Assembly (NCBI GenBank): GCA_015277795.1
Contig: CP063848.1
Coordinates: forward strand, 3,720,001 to 3,784,000
Direction: 5' to 3'
DNA length: 64,000 nucleotides
Source: Massilia sp. UMI-21
Lineage (GTDB): Bacteria > Pseudomonadota > Gammaproteobacteria > Burkholderiales > Burkholderiaceae_D
Of the stretch, positions 8,770-19,395 are shown piece by piece. The position numbers were made by a program, and so were the translations under genes. Every line of letters begins with the position of its first letter. The stretch's first letter is position 1. Below the pieces are notes generated by a model. It did no database searches, was not told where the DNA came from, and was given only the letters and a program-made list of their open reading frames with translations.

Positions 8770-10332
8770 TCACACGCTGCGAGGATATCCCGTGATGCGC
8801 GCGATATCGCGGTACATCGGCTGCAGCCGGCGGTACATGTTCAGATAGACCTCGCGGTACAGCCGGTCGTAGACCGCTTGGTTGGCCGCCACCGGTTCGA
8901 ACACCCTGCCCGGCCGCGTCATGGCCCGGACCGCCGCGTCGAAGTCCGGATGCAGCCGCAGGCCCACGGCGGCGTCGATCGCCGCGCCCAGCCCGGAGGT
9001 CTCGTATACGTGCGGGCGCGCGGTCGGCAGGCCGAAGATGTCGGCGGTGAGCTGCATCGCCGCGTCGCTCTGCGAGCCGCCGCCCGAGACCCGCAATTCC
9101 GTGATCCGGGTCCCGCTGCGCCGCTCGATGCGCTCCTTGCCCTCGCGCAGCGCGTAGGCCAGCCCTTCCAGGATGGCGCGGTACACGTGGGCGCGCGTGT
9201 GCACGTCGCCGAAGCCGATGATGGCCCCCTTGGCCTCGCGTCCCGGCACCCGGATGCCGGGCGTCCAGTAAGGCTGCAGCATCAGGCCCATCGAGCCGGG
9301 CGGCACGGTACTGGCCAGTTCGTCGAACAGGCGCTCCGGCGCCACGTCTTCCAGCAGCGCGCGCGACTGCTCGTGGTGGCCGAACTGCTCCTTGAACCAG
9401 TTGACCATCCAGTAGCCGCGAAACACCTGCACTTCCAGGCTGTAGACGCTCGGGATCGCGGCCGGATAGGGCGGCACGAAGCGCGTCACCTCGGCGTAGC
9501 GGGCGGTGCTGGCGTTGATGGTGGCCGTGGTGCCGTAGCTCAGGCAACCGACATGCGGGGCCGTGCAGCCGGCCCCGAGCACCTCGCAGGCCTTGTCGGC
9601 CGCCGCCGCCAGCAGCGGCAGGCCTTGCGGAATGCCGGTGTCGCGCGCCGCCGCGGCGCCGATCTCGCCCAGTCGCGTGCCCGGCTCCTGCAGCTCGGGC
9701 AGCATGCGCGGCTCCACCGCCAGCGCCTGCCACTTCCAGTCGCGCCGTCCGGCCCACTTGCGGCGGCGGTAATCGAACGGCAGGTAGGCCACCTGCGCGC
9801 CGGAAGAATCGGCGAAGCGCCCGCACAGGCGCCAGTTCAGGTAACCCGACAGCAGCAGCAACTTGTGGGTCGCCTCCCATACGGCGGGCTGGTGCGCGCG
9901 GATCCAGTTGATCTCGGCTTCGCCGCGCAAGTAATCGATGGTCTTGTCGACCCGCGCCAGCTTGAAGGCGGCGCGCCACAACGGACCGATCGGCGGCACG
10001 GCCTCGGTGCGGCGCTGGTCGAGCCAGGTGATGGCCGGGCGCAGCGCCCTGCCTTCGCGGTCGACATTGATGACGGTGCCGCGCTGGGTCGTCACCGCCA
10101 CCCCGGCGATGCGGGCGCGGTCGGCGCCGGGCTGGGTCCAGAGCTTCTGGCAGGCCTGGCACAGCGCCTGCCAGAAGCCTTCCGGGTCGTGCTCGGCCCA
10201 GCCGGGGTGCTCGCTCCGGTAGTCCAGCAGCGGCACCTGCGACCGGGCGACGATCTCCCCGTTCAGGTCGAACAACAGGGCGCGTACGCTCTGGGTACCG
10301 TTGTCGATGGCGAGGATCAGCGGGTCACGCAT
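8770..10332 (-). CDS. FGGY-family carbohydrate kinase
   Basis: A 520-residue sugar/polyol kinase. The N-terminal phosphate-binding loop is [17 protein letters not shown], followed by [14 protein letters not shown] and [15 protein letters not shown]; the C-terminal ATP domain has [12 protein letters not shown] and [21 protein letters not shown]. It is the third gene of a reverse operon; its start overlaps the GlpD-like gene end by 8 nt. In that setting it could phosphorylate glycerol or a related polyol, but it is not a canonical GlpK and the substrate is open. Start [13 protein letters not shown] is conserved for the family. Confidence 0.88.
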   Translation of the reverse strand: MRDPLILAIDNGTQSVRALLFDLNGEIVARSQVPLLDYRSEHPGWAEHDPEGFWQALCQACQKLWTQPGADRARIAGVAVTTQRGTVINVDREGRALRPAITWLDQRRTEAVPPIGPLWRAAFKLARVDKTIDYLRGEAEINWIRAHQPAVWEATHKLLLLSGYLNWRLCGRFADSSGAQVAYLPFDYRRRKWAGRRDWKWQALAVEPRMLPELQEPGTRLGEIGAAAARDTGIPQGLPLLAAAADKACEVLGAGCTAPHVGCLSYGTTATINASTARYAEVTRFVPPYPAAIPSVYSLEVQVFRGYWMVNWFKEQFGHHEQSRALLEDVAPERLFDELASTVPPGSMGLMLQPYWTPGIRVPGREAKGAIIGFGDVHTRAHVYRAILEGLAYALREGKERIERRSGTRITELRVSGGGSQSDAAMQLTADIFGLPTARPHVYETSGLGAAIDAAVGLRLHPDFDAAVRAMTRPGRVFEPVAANQAVYDRLYREVYLNMYRRLQPMYRDIARITGYPRSV

Positions 10333-11893
10333 GGCGGTGCTCCTGAACCTGCGCTGCGCGGCCCGGCAGCCCGTAGTGGGCCTGCCACAGGGCGAGGTAG
10401 GCCGCCTGCTCGGTGTCCCAGCGCGCGTCGGTCCAGCCGAGCTCCGGCTGGCAGATGGCGCGGATGCGCGGCAACAGCGCGCGGGCGCCGCCGCGCAGCT
10501 GGATGCCGAGCCGGGTACGGCGCAGCAGCAGGTCTTCCAGCCGGTGCACCCGCTCGCTGCGCGCCGCCCAGCGCAGTTCGGCCCAGGGCGTGAGCGTGCC
10601 CGGGATCGCGTCCAGCTCGCCGCCCTGCGCGGCATCGACCAGGGCCTGGGCATGGCGCCCGTGGCGGCCCGCCAGGCGCTGCAGGACCGCATGCGGCACG
10701 CCGCGCGGGCCGGCCGGGACGGCCTGCGGCGCGAACACCGGCCGCGGCGCCAGCTCGGCGCGCCAGCCGGGCAGCTGGCGCGCGACGTGGCGCAGGGTGT
10801 CGAGGGCGATGGCACGGAAGGTGGTCAGCTTGCCGCCGCTGACCGCGACCAGGCCGGGCTCGTCCCAAACCAGGTGCGCGCGGGTCTCCTTCGAGGGCGC
10901 GCCGCGGGCGCCGCTGTCCAGCACCGGGCGCACGCCGGCATAGGTGGCCAGCACGTCCCCATCCACCAGGCCCAGCTGCGGAAACTGCGCGCGCAGCGCC
11001 ACCATCAGGTAGTCGAACTCGGCCCGCGTGATGCTCGCCTCCAGCGCCAGGCCGTCGCCGTGGTCGACATCGGTGGTGCCCACCAGGGTCACGCCCTCCC
11101 AGGGAAAGGCGAACACCGGCCGGCCGTCGACCGGGTGCATCAGGCTGACCGCCTGCGCCAGCGGCAGGCGCCAGGCCGGCAGCACCAGGTGGCTGCCGCG
11201 CAGCGGACGCAGGCGCGGCGCCCCGGCCTGCCCCGCGATGCCGCAGGCCCAGGCGCCGGTGGCATTGACCACGACCCGGGCCGCGACTTCGCTGGCGGCC
11301 CCGCTGCGGGCGTCGCGCAGCAGCGCGCCGCTCACCCTGCCGCCCTCGCGCCGCAAGCTCTCCACCGCCACATAGTTGCGCGCCTCGGCGCCATGGCTGC
11401 GCGCTTCGTCCAGCACCCGCAGCACCAGGCGCGCGTCGTCGGTCTTGGCGTCGGTATAGTGGATGCCGCCCGCCAGGCCGTCGTGCCGGACGTTCGGCGC
11501 CAGCATCTGGAAGCGCGCGGCATCGAGCCAGTGCGGCTCCCGGCGCCCGGCCAGCAGGTCGTAGAGCGCCAGGCCGGCCAGGAAGGCGCAGCGCCTGCGC
11601 GCGCCGGCGCCATAGTCGGCGAAGGCAAAGCCTTGCGGCTCGACCAGGCCGGGCGCATCGCGCAGCAGCGCCTCGCGCTCGCGCACCGATTCGCGGGTCA
11701 GGCGCAGCCGGCCCTCGGCCAGGTAGCGCAGTCCGCCGTGCACCAGCTTCGACGAGCGGCTCGAGGTGCCCCAGGCGAAGTCGCGCTGCTCGACCAGCAG
11801 CGCCGTCAAGCCGCGCCGCGCCGCCTCCAGCACGACGCCGGCGCCGGTGATGCCGCCGCCGATCACCAGCAGGTCCGCCTCGTCGCGCTTCAT
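10325..11893 (-). CDS. Glycerol-3-phosphate dehydrogenase (GlpD-like), FAD-dependent
   Basis: 522 residues. The dinucleotide-binding motif [21 protein letters not shown] is at the very start, then [15 protein letters not shown], a hallmark of GlpD. Further GlpD-like blocks are [25 protein letters not shown] and [13 protein letters not shown]. GlpD oxidises sn-glycerol 3-phosphate to dihydroxyacetone phosphate at the inner membrane and feeds electrons to quinone. The start ATG overlaps the stop of the upstream FAD oxidase by 4 nt and its own end overlaps the FGGY kinase start, so the three genes are translated together. The combination is unlike a plain glpFKD locus. Confidence 0.9.
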   Translation of the reverse strand: MKRDEADLLVIGGGITGAGVVLEAARRGLTALLVEQRDFAWGTSSRSSKLVHGGLRYLAEGRLRLTRESVREREALLRDAPGLVEPQGFAFADYGAGARRRCAFLAGLALYDLLAGRREPHWLDAARFQMLAPNVRHDGLAGGIHYTDAKTDDARLVLRVLDEARSHGAEARNYVAVESLRREGGRVSGALLRDARSGAASEVAARVVVNATGAWACGIAGQAGAPRLRPLRGSHLVLPAWRLPLAQAVSLMHPVDGRPVFAFPWEGVTLVGTTDVDHGDGLALEASITRAEFDYLMVALRAQFPQLGLVDGDVLATYAGVRPVLDSGARGAPSKETRAHLVWDEPGLVAVSGGKLTTFRAIALDTLRHVARQLPGWRAELAPRPVFAPQAVPAGPRGVPHAVLQRLAGRHGRHAQALVDAAQGGELDAIPGTLTPWAELRWAARSERVHRLEDLLLRRTRLGIQLRGGARALLPRIRAICQPELGWTDARWDTEQAAYLALWQAHYGLPGRAAQVQEHRHA

Positions 11894-13485
11894 GGCGCCA
11901 CCAGCTTGCCCGGGTTCATGCGCCCGTCGGGGTCGACATGCCGGAAGATCGCAGCCATCGCGCCCAGGCCCAGCGGCCCCTTCTCGGCGGCCAGCCAGGG
12001 CGCATGGTCGGTGCCGACCCCGTGCTGGTGGCTGATGGTGCCCCCGCACGCCACGATCGCCCCGGACACGCGCTGTTTCAGGCGCCGCCAGCGCGCCAGG
12101 TCGGTCTCGAAGTCGCCGGCCAGGCGGAACACGAAGGTCGAATACACGCTCGCGCCTTGCGGATAGACGTGCGACAGGTGGGTATAGGCATGCACCCGCT
12201 CGCCGCAGTCCCGCAGCGCATCGGCGGCGGCCCGTTCGATGTGCTCCACCGCCTGCGTGACGCGCGGCCAGTCGAGCGCCGTCTCGACGGTGTCGATCGC
12301 ATACCCCTGCGCCCAGGCGGCATTGCGCAGGTAGACGCTGCGGAAGCGGTTGCGGCGCCAGCGTTCGCCCAGGCTGCGGCCCACATGCACGCCGCCATGG
12401 CCGCGCGCCAGCGCAAGCGCCGCGCGCAGGGCCGGCAGCGCCTGCGCGCGGGCGCCGCTCACGCCGATCATCAGCATGCACTTGCCGTCCTTGCAGCCGC
12501 GCAGGGACAGCCAGCCCTCCAGCAGGCGCACCCCTCGCGCATGACCGGCCAGGGTCAGCATGGTCGTCGTCTCGACCGCATTCGACAGGCGCAGCATCGA
12601 CAGCGGCAGGCGTGCCTGCGCCAGCGCGCGCACCGCCGCCACGGCGCGCTCCCAGTCCGGGAAGAACACCGCGTGGAAGGCCTCATGCTGCGGCAGGCGG
12701 CTGATGCGCACCGTGGCGTGGGTCAGGATGCCGAGCCGGCCTTCGGAACCGAGCACCATCTCGCGCAGGTCGATCCCGGCACTGGATGCGGGAAAGGTGG
12801 GGATATCGAGGCTGCCCGCCGGCGTCTCGACCCGGCCGCCCGCGAACAGCGCTTCGATACGCCCGTAGCGCAGCGATTGCTGGCCGGAGGAGCGCGTCGC
12901 CACCCAGCCGCCCAGGGTCGAGTATTCGAAGGATTGCGGGAAGTGCCCGAGGGTGTACCCGTGCGCGCGCAGCTGGGCCTCCAGGTCGGGGCCCGCCACG
13001 CCCGCGCAGAAGGTCGCCAGCAGGGCTTCGCGGTCGAGCGAGACCATGGCGCGCATGCGCCCCATGTCGATGCTGAGCGCCGGGCGCGCGGCATCGATGA
13101 CGCCGAGATGGCCGGCCACGCTGGTGCCGCCGCCGTAGGGAATCACGACGGCGTCGTTGGCGGCCGCATAGGCCAGCAGTTCCCGCACCTCCTGCGCGCA
13201 CTCGGGGTAGGCGACGCCGTCCGGCGCCGCGTCGATGCGGCCGTAGCGCAGGCGCAGCCAGTCGGGCAGGCTCTGTCCGAGCGCATGCAGGACCCGCGCC
13301 TGCGGACCGGCATCGACCAGCGGGTGCGGCGCCAGGCGGCTCGGGGCCAGCCGGGCACAGGCCGCATCGAAGCGCGCATCGGCCGGCGCGCTGCCCTGTC
13401 CCAGCCGTTCGCGAAGGAAGGCGCCCGCCTGCGCCCCCAGTTCGGTCTCGATCGATGCGTCTCCCCAGCCGTTCCATCGCCGCAT
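11890..13485 (-). CDS. FAD-binding oxidase, alkyl-dihydroxyacetonephosphate synthase-like
   Basis: 531 residues of the vanillyl-alcohol-oxidase (PCMH) flavoprotein superfamily. FAD-binding motifs VVIPYGGGTSVAGHLG and EYSTLGGWVATRSSGQQSLRYG are at about residues 113-210, and the C-terminal GGTISHQHGVGTDHAPWL is the histidine-rich active-site block typical of alkyl-DHAP synthase and related proteins. True AGPS makes the ether bond of ether lipids; bacterial relatives are largely uncharacterised. Being first in an operon with a GlpD-like dehydrogenase and an FGGY kinase suggests metabolism of glycerol derivatives such as glycerol ethers. That is inference. Confidence 0.85.
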   Translation of the reverse strand: MRRWNGWGDASIETELGAQAGAFLRERLGQGSAPADARFDAACARLAPSRLAPHPLVDAGPQARVLHALGQSLPDWLRLRYGRIDAAPDGVAYPECAQEVRELLAYAAANDAVVIPYGGGTSVAGHLGVIDAARPALSIDMGRMRAMVSLDREALLATFCAGVAGPDLEAQLRAHGYTLGHFPQSFEYSTLGGWVATRSSGQQSLRYGRIEALFAGGRVETPAGSLDIPTFPASSAGIDLREMVLGSEGRLGILTHATVRISRLPQHEAFHAVFFPDWERAVAAVRALAQARLPLSMLRLSNAVETTTMLTLAGHARGVRLLEGWLSLRGCKDGKCMLMIGVSGARAQALPALRAALALARGHGGVHVGRSLGERWRRNRFRSVYLRNAAWAQGYAIDTVETALDWPRVTQAVEHIERAAADALRDCGERVHAYTHLSHVYPQGASVYSTFVFRLAGDFETDLARWRRLKQRVSGAIVACGGTISHQHGVGTDHAPWLAAEKGPLGLGAMAAIFRHVDPDGRMNPGKLVAP

Positions 13486-13561
13486 GCTTTGTCCTTGTTA
13501 TGTACAGCAATTGCCAATTAAGCCAGAATAGGGGCGTCTACTGCTACCGTCTTGCGCTTTC

Positions 13562-14620
13562 ATGCCACAGCCTTGTTCGATTGCGTCACCCGGCACGGAT
13601 CGCGGCCGGGTGACCGGCGCCTACCTGCAGCCGCTGCTCGACGCCGCTGCCGCGCACGGCATCGATGCCGGACGCCTGGCGCAGGCGGCGGGCCTGGGCC
13701 CTGCCCTGCCGGGCGCGGAGTCGCTGGCGGCGCGCGACTACCTGGCCTTGCTCGATGCCGGCGCGCGCCTGGGCGAGGACCCGCACTTCGGCCTGCACGT
13801 CGGCGAGCGGGTCCGGCCCGGCACCTTCTCGGTCTACGGCCTGGTGCTGATGGCCTGCCGCGACTTCGGCCAGGCCCTGGAGCAGACGCAGCGCTACGAG
13901 CAGCTTGCCCATGACCTCGGCCGCTCGCACCTGGCGCTGGACGGGGCGGACGCGCTGTACGGCTGGACCAGCCACTATCCGGCCGCCTCGCGCCACCTGG
14001 TGGAAAGCGTGTTCGCCGGCATCCGCGTATTCGGCAGCTGGCTGGCCGGCCGGCCGCTCGTCCCGCGTGAGATCGCCTTTACCCACCGTAGCGATGCGGC
14101 GGCGGGCGAGTACCTGCGCGTGCTCGGTGTGCAGCCGCGGTTCGGCGCGCCCGCCAACCTGGCCCGCTTCGACGCCGCCCTGCTGGCGGCGCCCGTGCCG
14201 AACGCCGATCCGAGCCTGTACCCGGTGCTGCGCGGGCACGCGGAGCGCCTGCTGAACGAGCGCTGCGCGGCCGGCGCCGGCCTGGCGGCGCAGGTGCGCG
14301 CGGCCGTGATCCGCGCCTTGCCCCATGGCGGGGCGCGCTTGCCGGCCGTGGCCGCGCTGCTCGGCCTGTCGCCGCGCACCCTGCAGCGCAAGCTGGCCGA
14401 TGCCGGCTGCAGCTTCCAGGAAGTGCTCGACGGCGCCCGCTACGCCCTGGCCCGGGACTACCTGCGCCAGCGCGAGCTGAGCCTGGTGGATATCGCCTTC
14501 CTGCTGGGCTACCAGGAGCAGAGCGCCTTCAGCCACGCGTTCCGCGAGTGGTCGGGCGTGAATCCGGGCGCCTGGCGCGACACGGCTTCGTGCGACACCC
14601 GGCCGGAAGGCCTGCTGTAA
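13562..14620 (+). CDS. AraC-family transcriptional regulator
   Basis: 352 residues. The N-terminal part (about 15-210) resembles the PF12625 arabinose-binding-like domain of OruR/ArgR-type AraC regulators (YLQPLLDAAAAHGIDAGRL ... GLHVGERVRPGTFSVYGLVLMAC). The C-terminal double helix-turn-helix includes LLGLSPRTLQRKLADAGCSFQEVLD and DIAFLLGYQEQSAFSHAFREWSG. It is divergent from the FAD-oxidase/GlpD/FGGY operon across a 76-bp gap, the usual position of a dedicated activator, so it probably controls that operon in response to its substrate. Confidence 0.88.
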   Translation: MPQPCSIASPGTDRGRVTGAYLQPLLDAAAAHGIDAGRLAQAAGLGPALPGAESLAARDYLALLDAGARLGEDPHFGLHVGERVRPGTFSVYGLVLMACRDFGQALEQTQRYEQLAHDLGRSHLALDGADALYGWTSHYPAASRHLVESVFAGIRVFGSWLAGRPLVPREIAFTHRSDAAAGEYLRVLGVQPRFGAPANLARFDAALLAAPVPNADPSLYPVLRGHAERLLNERCAAGAGLAAQVRAAVIRALPHGGARLPAVAALLGLSPRTLQRKLADAGCSFQEVLDGARYALARDYLRQRELSLVDIAFLLGYQEQSAFSHAFREWSGVNPGAWRDTASCDTRPEGLL

Positions 14621-14674
14621 AATGGGCCTGGACCGGCGACGTCGGTCTTCACACGCACGATGCAAGGAATACGA

Positions 14675-14872
14675 ATGGCAAAGAAAGAAGAACTCGACGA
14701 AGAAACCCTGGCCTTCATCCAGTGGTGTATCGAGGTCGAAGGTTTCCTGGTCGCCGGCGGCGCGACCGTCAAGCAGGCACAGGACCACATCGAAGAACAG
14801 GTCGAATGGTTCATGGACCAGTTCTACGATGGACTGACGCCAGAAGAAGCCGCCAAGGAAGCGCTGGCCTGA
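14675..14872 (+). CDS. Small conserved acidic protein of unknown function
   Basis: 65 residues, rich in Glu (MAKKEELDEETLAFIQWCIEVEG ... QDHIEEQVEWFMDQFYDGLTPEEAAKEALA). It is predicted mostly helical with no signal peptide or membrane segment. The start at 14675 is chosen over an in-frame ATG at 14660 because of the AAGGAA site 14662-14667. I do not recognise a named family. It stands between the AraC gene and the convergent MscS gene, with a 13-bp gap to the latter. Confidence 0.7.
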   Translation: MAKKEELDEETLAFIQWCIEVEGFLVAGGATVKQAQDHIEEQVEWFMDQFYDGLTPEEAAKEALA

Positions 14873-14885
14873 GCGCGCCGGCCGC

Positions 14886-16505
14886 TCAGGCGGCCGGCGC
14901 GGGCTTGATGGCCGCGAGCTGGTCGGGCGCGAGCATGACGGTCTGGGCCGGGAAGCCAAAGGCGAAGCCCGCCTCGTCCAGGCGGCGGATGATCGACAGC
15001 AGCAGCGCCTCGCGCACCAGCACGCTGGCATCGAAGTCGGTCACGTTGATGTAGGCGAACACTTCGATGTCGTAGGAGCGTGGTCCGATCGCCAGCATGT
15101 TGGCGCGCGCGCCCGCCGCGATCTTTTCATGCCCGTGCAGCACCTCCCTGATGACGCCGATGGCTTCTTCGATCCGACCGGCCGGCGTGCGGTAATCCAG
15201 CGCGATGACCGGCCGGAACAGGAAGCTGTCGCGCGCCGCGAAGTTCTCGATCTGGCGCGCGGAAAAATCGCCGTTCGGGATGGTGACCAGGGTGCGGTCC
15301 AGGGTCCGGATGCGGCTCGAGCGGATGCCGATGTCTTCCACGGTGCCGATCACGTCCCCGACCTTGATGAAGTCGCCCACCTGGGCCGGGCGGTCGGCGA
15401 TCACGGTGACGCTGCCGACCAGGTTCTCCACCGTTTTCTGGGCGCCCAGCGCCAGCGCGATACCGCCGATGCCCAGCGCCGCGATGCCGGTGGTGACGTC
15501 GATGCCGAAGGTGTCCAGCAGGCCGATCCCGAAGAACAGCAGCAGCAATACCTTGGCGGTGCGGCGCAGCAGGGTGATGACGGATACCACCTGGCGCCGC
15601 CCGCGTCGCTGCATGCGCGTGATGGCTAGCCGGGCCAGGGCATCGACCAGGCGCAGGCCGAACCAGACGAAGGCGATCAGCGACAGGATGCCGGTGTAGC
15701 GCAGCAAAGTCTGGCGCGCCACGATCGCGACCGGCAGCTGTTCGGCCCATTCGAAGAAGACGAACACGGCAATCAAGAGGCTGAGCGGCGGCAGCGCGGC
15801 CTCGAAGAAACGGTATAGTCCGTTGCCGGCGGGATCGGCCACCAGGCGGCGCATGATGGCGACCAGGATGGTGGACACGGCCCACAGGCTGCCGAAGATC
15901 ATCACGCCGAGACCGACCAGCATGCCCCAGTCCTTCAGCGGGGCGCCGGCCACCAGCAGCTCGCTGCGTTGCGCGCCGGGCGCGCTGGCCGTCCTGCCGG
16001 CCGCGGACGAGATGCTGTCCACCGTGTCGCGCGAAATGCGCCAGATCTGCAATCCGTCCTCTTCGCCCCGGCTCAGCAGGATGGGAATCTTCTTGTCCTT
16101 GATCCTCACTTCACCGACCCGCTCGCGGTCCAGCGGCAGTTCGTCGCTGATCGAACCGGTCCCGTCGTTGGACAGGATGGCATACGGTTGCAGCGAGCCG
16201 CCGCTGTCGAGCAGCGCCTGGAATTCGCGCGCCTTGGCAGTGGCGGCGGCGCGCTTGCGAGGACTGTCCGCGGGAAGGTCGAAATATTGGGCGGCGCGGT
16301 CGTAGTCGTGCTCGGCCAGTGCCTTGATCAGCCCGGAAATCGTCGAGCGCGGCGTTTCGCGGCCGAGCAGGTCGGCCTGGGCGGCCGCGGCCGGGGCTGC
16401 GGTGTCGGGCGCGGTCGCCAGGACCGGGGAGGCCATCGCCATCGACGCAAGCAAAATCCAGGCAAGCAACAGGGAGCGCAGGAAGCTTGGGAAAGTAAAA
16501 CGCAT
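14886..16505 (-). CDS. MscS-family mechanosensitive ion channel
   Basis: 539 residues. A signal peptide (MRFTFPSFLRSLLLAWILLASMAMASPVLA) precedes a periplasmic region of about 150 residues, then four to five membrane segments and the MscS core. The pore helix is TGIAALGIGGIALALGAQKTVENLVGS and the beta domain starts QVGDFIKVGDVIGTVEDIGIRSSRIRTLD, both MscS hallmarks. The channel opens under membrane tension during hypo-osmotic shock. A TTG two codons upstream (16511-16509) has better spacing from the GAAGGAG site than the ATG and may be the true start. The gene is divergent from dapC. Confidence 0.92.
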   Translation of the reverse strand: MRFTFPSFLRSLLLAWILLASMAMASPVLATAPDTAAPAAAAQADLLGRETPRSTISGLIKALAEHDYDRAAQYFDLPADSPRKRAAATAKAREFQALLDSGGSLQPYAILSNDGTGSISDELPLDRERVGEVRIKDKKIPILLSRGEEDGLQIWRISRDTVDSISSAAGRTASAPGAQRSELLVAGAPLKDWGMLVGLGVMIFGSLWAVSTILVAIMRRLVADPAGNGLYRFFEAALPPLSLLIAVFVFFEWAEQLPVAIVARQTLLRYTGILSLIAFVWFGLRLVDALARLAITRMQRRGRRQVVSVITLLRRTAKVLLLLFFGIGLLDTFGIDVTTGIAALGIGGIALALGAQKTVENLVGSVTVIADRPAQVGDFIKVGDVIGTVEDIGIRSSRIRTLDRTLVTIPNGDFSARQIENFAARDSFLFRPVIALDYRTPAGRIEEAIGVIREVLHGHEKIAAGARANMLAIGPRSYDIEVFAYINVTDFDASVLVREALLLSIIRRLDEAGFAFGFPAQTVMLAPDQLAAIKPAPAA

Positions 16506-16658
16506 TCTCAAAAACAACTCCTTCAGTAGGGCATGTGTGGCATGGGTAGCCTGTGGGGCCGCGGCGGCAAACCGCGCCACCGCGCGAACCCGAAGTCTAG
16601 CATCCGGGCGGCCCCGGCCCGGTCCGGCAGCCCCGCCATCGCATCCCCGGGCAAGGGC

Positions 16659-16664
16659 TATAAT
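16659..16664 (+). promoter_or_regulatory. Candidate -10 element for dapC
   Basis: A perfect TATAAT lies 36 bp before the GTG start of dapC. The -35 region is not recognisable. It would drive the dapC-dapD pair. Confidence 0.45.
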
Positions 16665-16700
16665 TGTCGGACACCCAATGCGACGACACCGGTTACCGAC

Positions 16701-17912
16701 GTGAATCCCCATCTCGACCAACTCCATCCCTACCCCTTCGAACAGTTGCGCCAGTTGTTCAGCGGCGTCGCCCCGAACACCGGCTACAGCCCGATCAGCC
16801 TGGGCATCGGCGAGCCGAAGCATCCCACGCCCGCCTTCATCGAAAAAGCCCTGATGCATGCGATGACGGGCCTGGCGTCCTACCCGAGCACCCACGGCGG
16901 CGAGCCGCTGCGCGCGGCGATCGCGGGCTGGCTGGAGCACCGCTACGGCATCCCGGCGGTCGACCCGGCCACGATGGTGCTGCCGGTGAACGGTTCGCGC
17001 GAGGCCTTGTTCGCCTTTGCCCAGTGCATCGTCGACGCCAGGGGAGGCGACGCGCTGGTGATGAGCCCCAACCCGTTCTACCAGATCTACGAAGGCGCGG
17101 CCTACCTGAGCGGCGCCACGCCCTATTACGTCAACTCGGAACCGGGGCGCAACTTCGCGCCCGACTTCGACAGCGTGCCCGATGCGGTCTGGCCGCGGGT
17201 CCAGCTGCTCTACGTCTGCTCGCCGGGCAACCCGACCGGGGCCGTGCTCACGCTCGAGGACTGGCGCCGGCTGTTCGCGCTGTCCGACCGCCACGGCTTC
17301 GCGATCGCCGCGGACGAGTGCTACTCCGAGATCTACTTCGGAGCCACGCCGCCGCTCGGTGCGCTGGAAGCGGCGCACCAGCTGGGCCGGAGCAGCGGCG
17401 CGCGTCCGTACACCAACCTGGTGGTGTTCTCGAGCCTGTCGAAGCGTTCCAACGTGCCGGGCATGCGCTCGGGCTTCGTGGCCGGCGACCCGCAGCTGCT
17501 GAAGAAATTCCTGCTGTACCGCACCTACTGCGGCGGCGCGATGTCGCCGCCGGTGCAGGCGGCGTCGGTCGCGGCCTGGAACGACGAGCAGCATGTGCAG
17601 GAAAACCGCGCGCTGTACCGCGAGAAGTTCAGGCTGATCACGCCGCTCCTGAAAGAAGTGATGGACGTCGAACTGCCGGATGCCGGCTTCTACCTGTGGG
17701 CCGACGTGCGCCGCACCGGCCTGTCGGACCTGGCATTCGCACGCCGTCTGTACGCCGAATATAATGTGACAGTTTTGCCGGGAAGTTATCTTGCACGCGA
17801 AGCGCACGGCCTCAACCCGGGCCGCGACCGCATCCGCATGGCGCTGGTTGCCAGCGTCGACGAAGGACTCGAAGCCGCCAACCGCATCGTCGAGTTCTGC
17901 AAGAAGCTGTAA
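16701..17912 (+). CDS. dapC: Succinyldiaminopimelate transaminase
   Basis: 403 residues, fold type I PLP aminotransferase. Motifs: [42 protein letters not shown] and the PLP lysine in [17 protein letters not shown]. This is the DapC group, which converts N-succinyl-2-amino-6-oxopimelate to N-succinyl-LL-diaminopimelate in lysine and peptidoglycan synthesis. dapD lies 58 bp downstream and dapE about 8 kb further, which supports the call. The start is GTG 16701 ([16 protein letters not shown]), matching the usual N-terminus; the open frame continues upstream without a plausible start. Confidence 0.93.
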   Translation: MNPHLDQLHPYPFEQLRQLFSGVAPNTGYSPISLGIGEPKHPTPAFIEKALMHAMTGLASYPSTHGGEPLRAAIAGWLEHRYGIPAVDPATMVLPVNGSREALFAFAQCIVDARGGDALVMSPNPFYQIYEGAAYLSGATPYYVNSEPGRNFAPDFDSVPDAVWPRVQLLYVCSPGNPTGAVLTLEDWRRLFALSDRHGFAIAADECYSEIYFGATPPLGALEAAHQLGRSSGARPYTNLVVFSSLSKRSNVPGMRSGFVAGDPQLLKKFLLYRTYCGGAMSPPVQAASVAAWNDEQHVQENRALYREKFRLITPLLKEVMDVELPDAGFYLWADVRRTGLSDLAFARRLYAEYNVTVLPGSYLAREAHGLNPGRDRIRMALVASVDEGLEAANRIVEFCKKL

Positions 17913-17970
17913 CAGCCAATCACCGGCAGCACCACCGGAAGCCAACCCCATTCAATCAACGAATCGCACC

Positions 17971-18798
<828 letters not shown>

Positions 18799-18808
18799 TC
18801 GCCCCTCC

Positions 18809-18833
18809 GGCATGGCGCTTCGGGCGCCATGCC
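18809..18833 (+). terminator. Hairpin after dapD, probable transcription end
   Basis: A perfect 10-bp stem GGCATGGCGC/GCGCCATGCC with a TTCGG loop begins 11 bp past the dapD stop. It lacks a T-run, so it may act as a Rho-assisted end or 3' stabiliser. It insulates dapD from the promoter of the PYP operon. Confidence 0.5.
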
Positions 18834-18888
18834 AGCCCCTTCCACCGTTCGCCTGCGCCGGCTCCGCGTGCGCAGGCCTGTCCCGCCC

Positions 18889-18901
18889 TTGTCCTAGACA
18901 A
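18889..18901. promoter_or_regulatory. Upstream operator of the PYP operon (palindrome 1)
   Basis: TTGTCCTAGACAA, a 5-bp inverted repeat (TTGTC/GACAA) around CTA. An identical 13-bp copy lies at 18962-18974; the centres are 73 bp apart, close to seven helical turns. This copy lies 25 bp upstream of the -35 box. Its likely ligand is the MerR/B12 regulator encoded at the end of the operon. Confidence 0.7.
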
Positions 18902-18926
18902 TATCCCGAAAGCAAGCTTATTTCCA

Positions 18927-18956
18927 TTGCTATGTTTCCATACGGTAATGTATATT
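18927..18956 (+). promoter_or_regulatory. Sigma-70-type promoter of the PYP operon
   Basis: A -35 box TTGCTA (18927-18932) and a -10 box TATATT (18951-18956) are separated by 18 bp, in a locally AT-rich stretch unlike the surrounding DNA. The predicted start of transcription is near 18963, inside the second palindrome, giving a leader of about 45 nt. TGTATA at 18949-18954 overlaps the -10 box and resembles half of the site I recall for light-responsive LitR regulators; the other half is poor. Confidence 0.6.
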
Positions 18957-18961
18957 CTGTT

Positions 18962-18974
18962 TTGTCCTAGACAA
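18962..18974. promoter_or_regulatory. Start-site operator of the PYP operon (palindrome 2)
   Basis: A second exact copy of TTGTCCTAGACAA, covering the predicted +1 to +12. A protein bound here would block initiation; together with palindrome 1 it could form a repression loop around the promoter. Confidence 0.7.
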
Positions 18975-19007
18975 ACATCCGACAAACGAAACTACCTGAA
19001 GGGCAAC

Positions 19008-19394
19008 ATGAGTACCTTGAACGTCATCGCATTCGGAAAAGACGACATCGACAACAAGCTGACGAACATGTCGGCCAAGCAGATCGACGACCTGGCCTTT
19101 GGCGCCATCCAGCTCGACGCCGACGGCAAAATCTTGCGTTACAACGAAGCCGAAGCCCAGATCACCGGGCGCCAGGCCAGCGCAGTTATCGGAAAAAATT
19201 TCTTCCACGATGTCGCGCCGTGCACCAACACGCCGCGCTTCAAGGGCATCTTCGACGCCGGTGTGCGCACCAGCACCCTGAACACGATGTTCGAATACGT
19301 GTTCGACTACAAGATGAATCCGACCAAGGTCAAGATCCACATGAAGAAGGCCATCAGCGACGGCAGCTACTGGATCTTCGTCAAGCGCGTATAA
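19008..19394 (+). CDS. pyp: Photoactive yellow protein (PYP), PAS-fold blue-light receptor
   Basis: 128 residues, nearly collinear with Halorhodospira halophila PYP at an offset of +3. All photocycle residues are kept: Tyr45 and Glu49 (Tyr42, Glu46; hydrogen bonds to the chromophore phenolate), Thr53 (Thr50), Arg55 (Arg52) and the chromophore cysteine Cys72 in DVAPCTNTP (Cys69). [22 protein letters not shown] and the C-terminal SYWIFVKRV are diagnostic. PYP binds p-coumaric acid as a thioester and undergoes a blue-light photocycle. It is a stand-alone PAS domain with no output module, so a partner must read its state. The start has an AAGGG site 5 nt upstream. It is first in a four-gene operon that also supplies the chromophore. 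Confidence 0.97.
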   Translation: MSTLNVIAFGKDDIDNKLTNMSAKQIDDLAFGAIQLDADGKILRYNEAEAQITGRQASAVIGKNFFHDVAPCTNTPRFKGIFDAGVRTSTLNTMFEYVFDYKMNPTKVKIHMKKAISDGSYWIFVKRV

Positions 19395-19395
19395 G

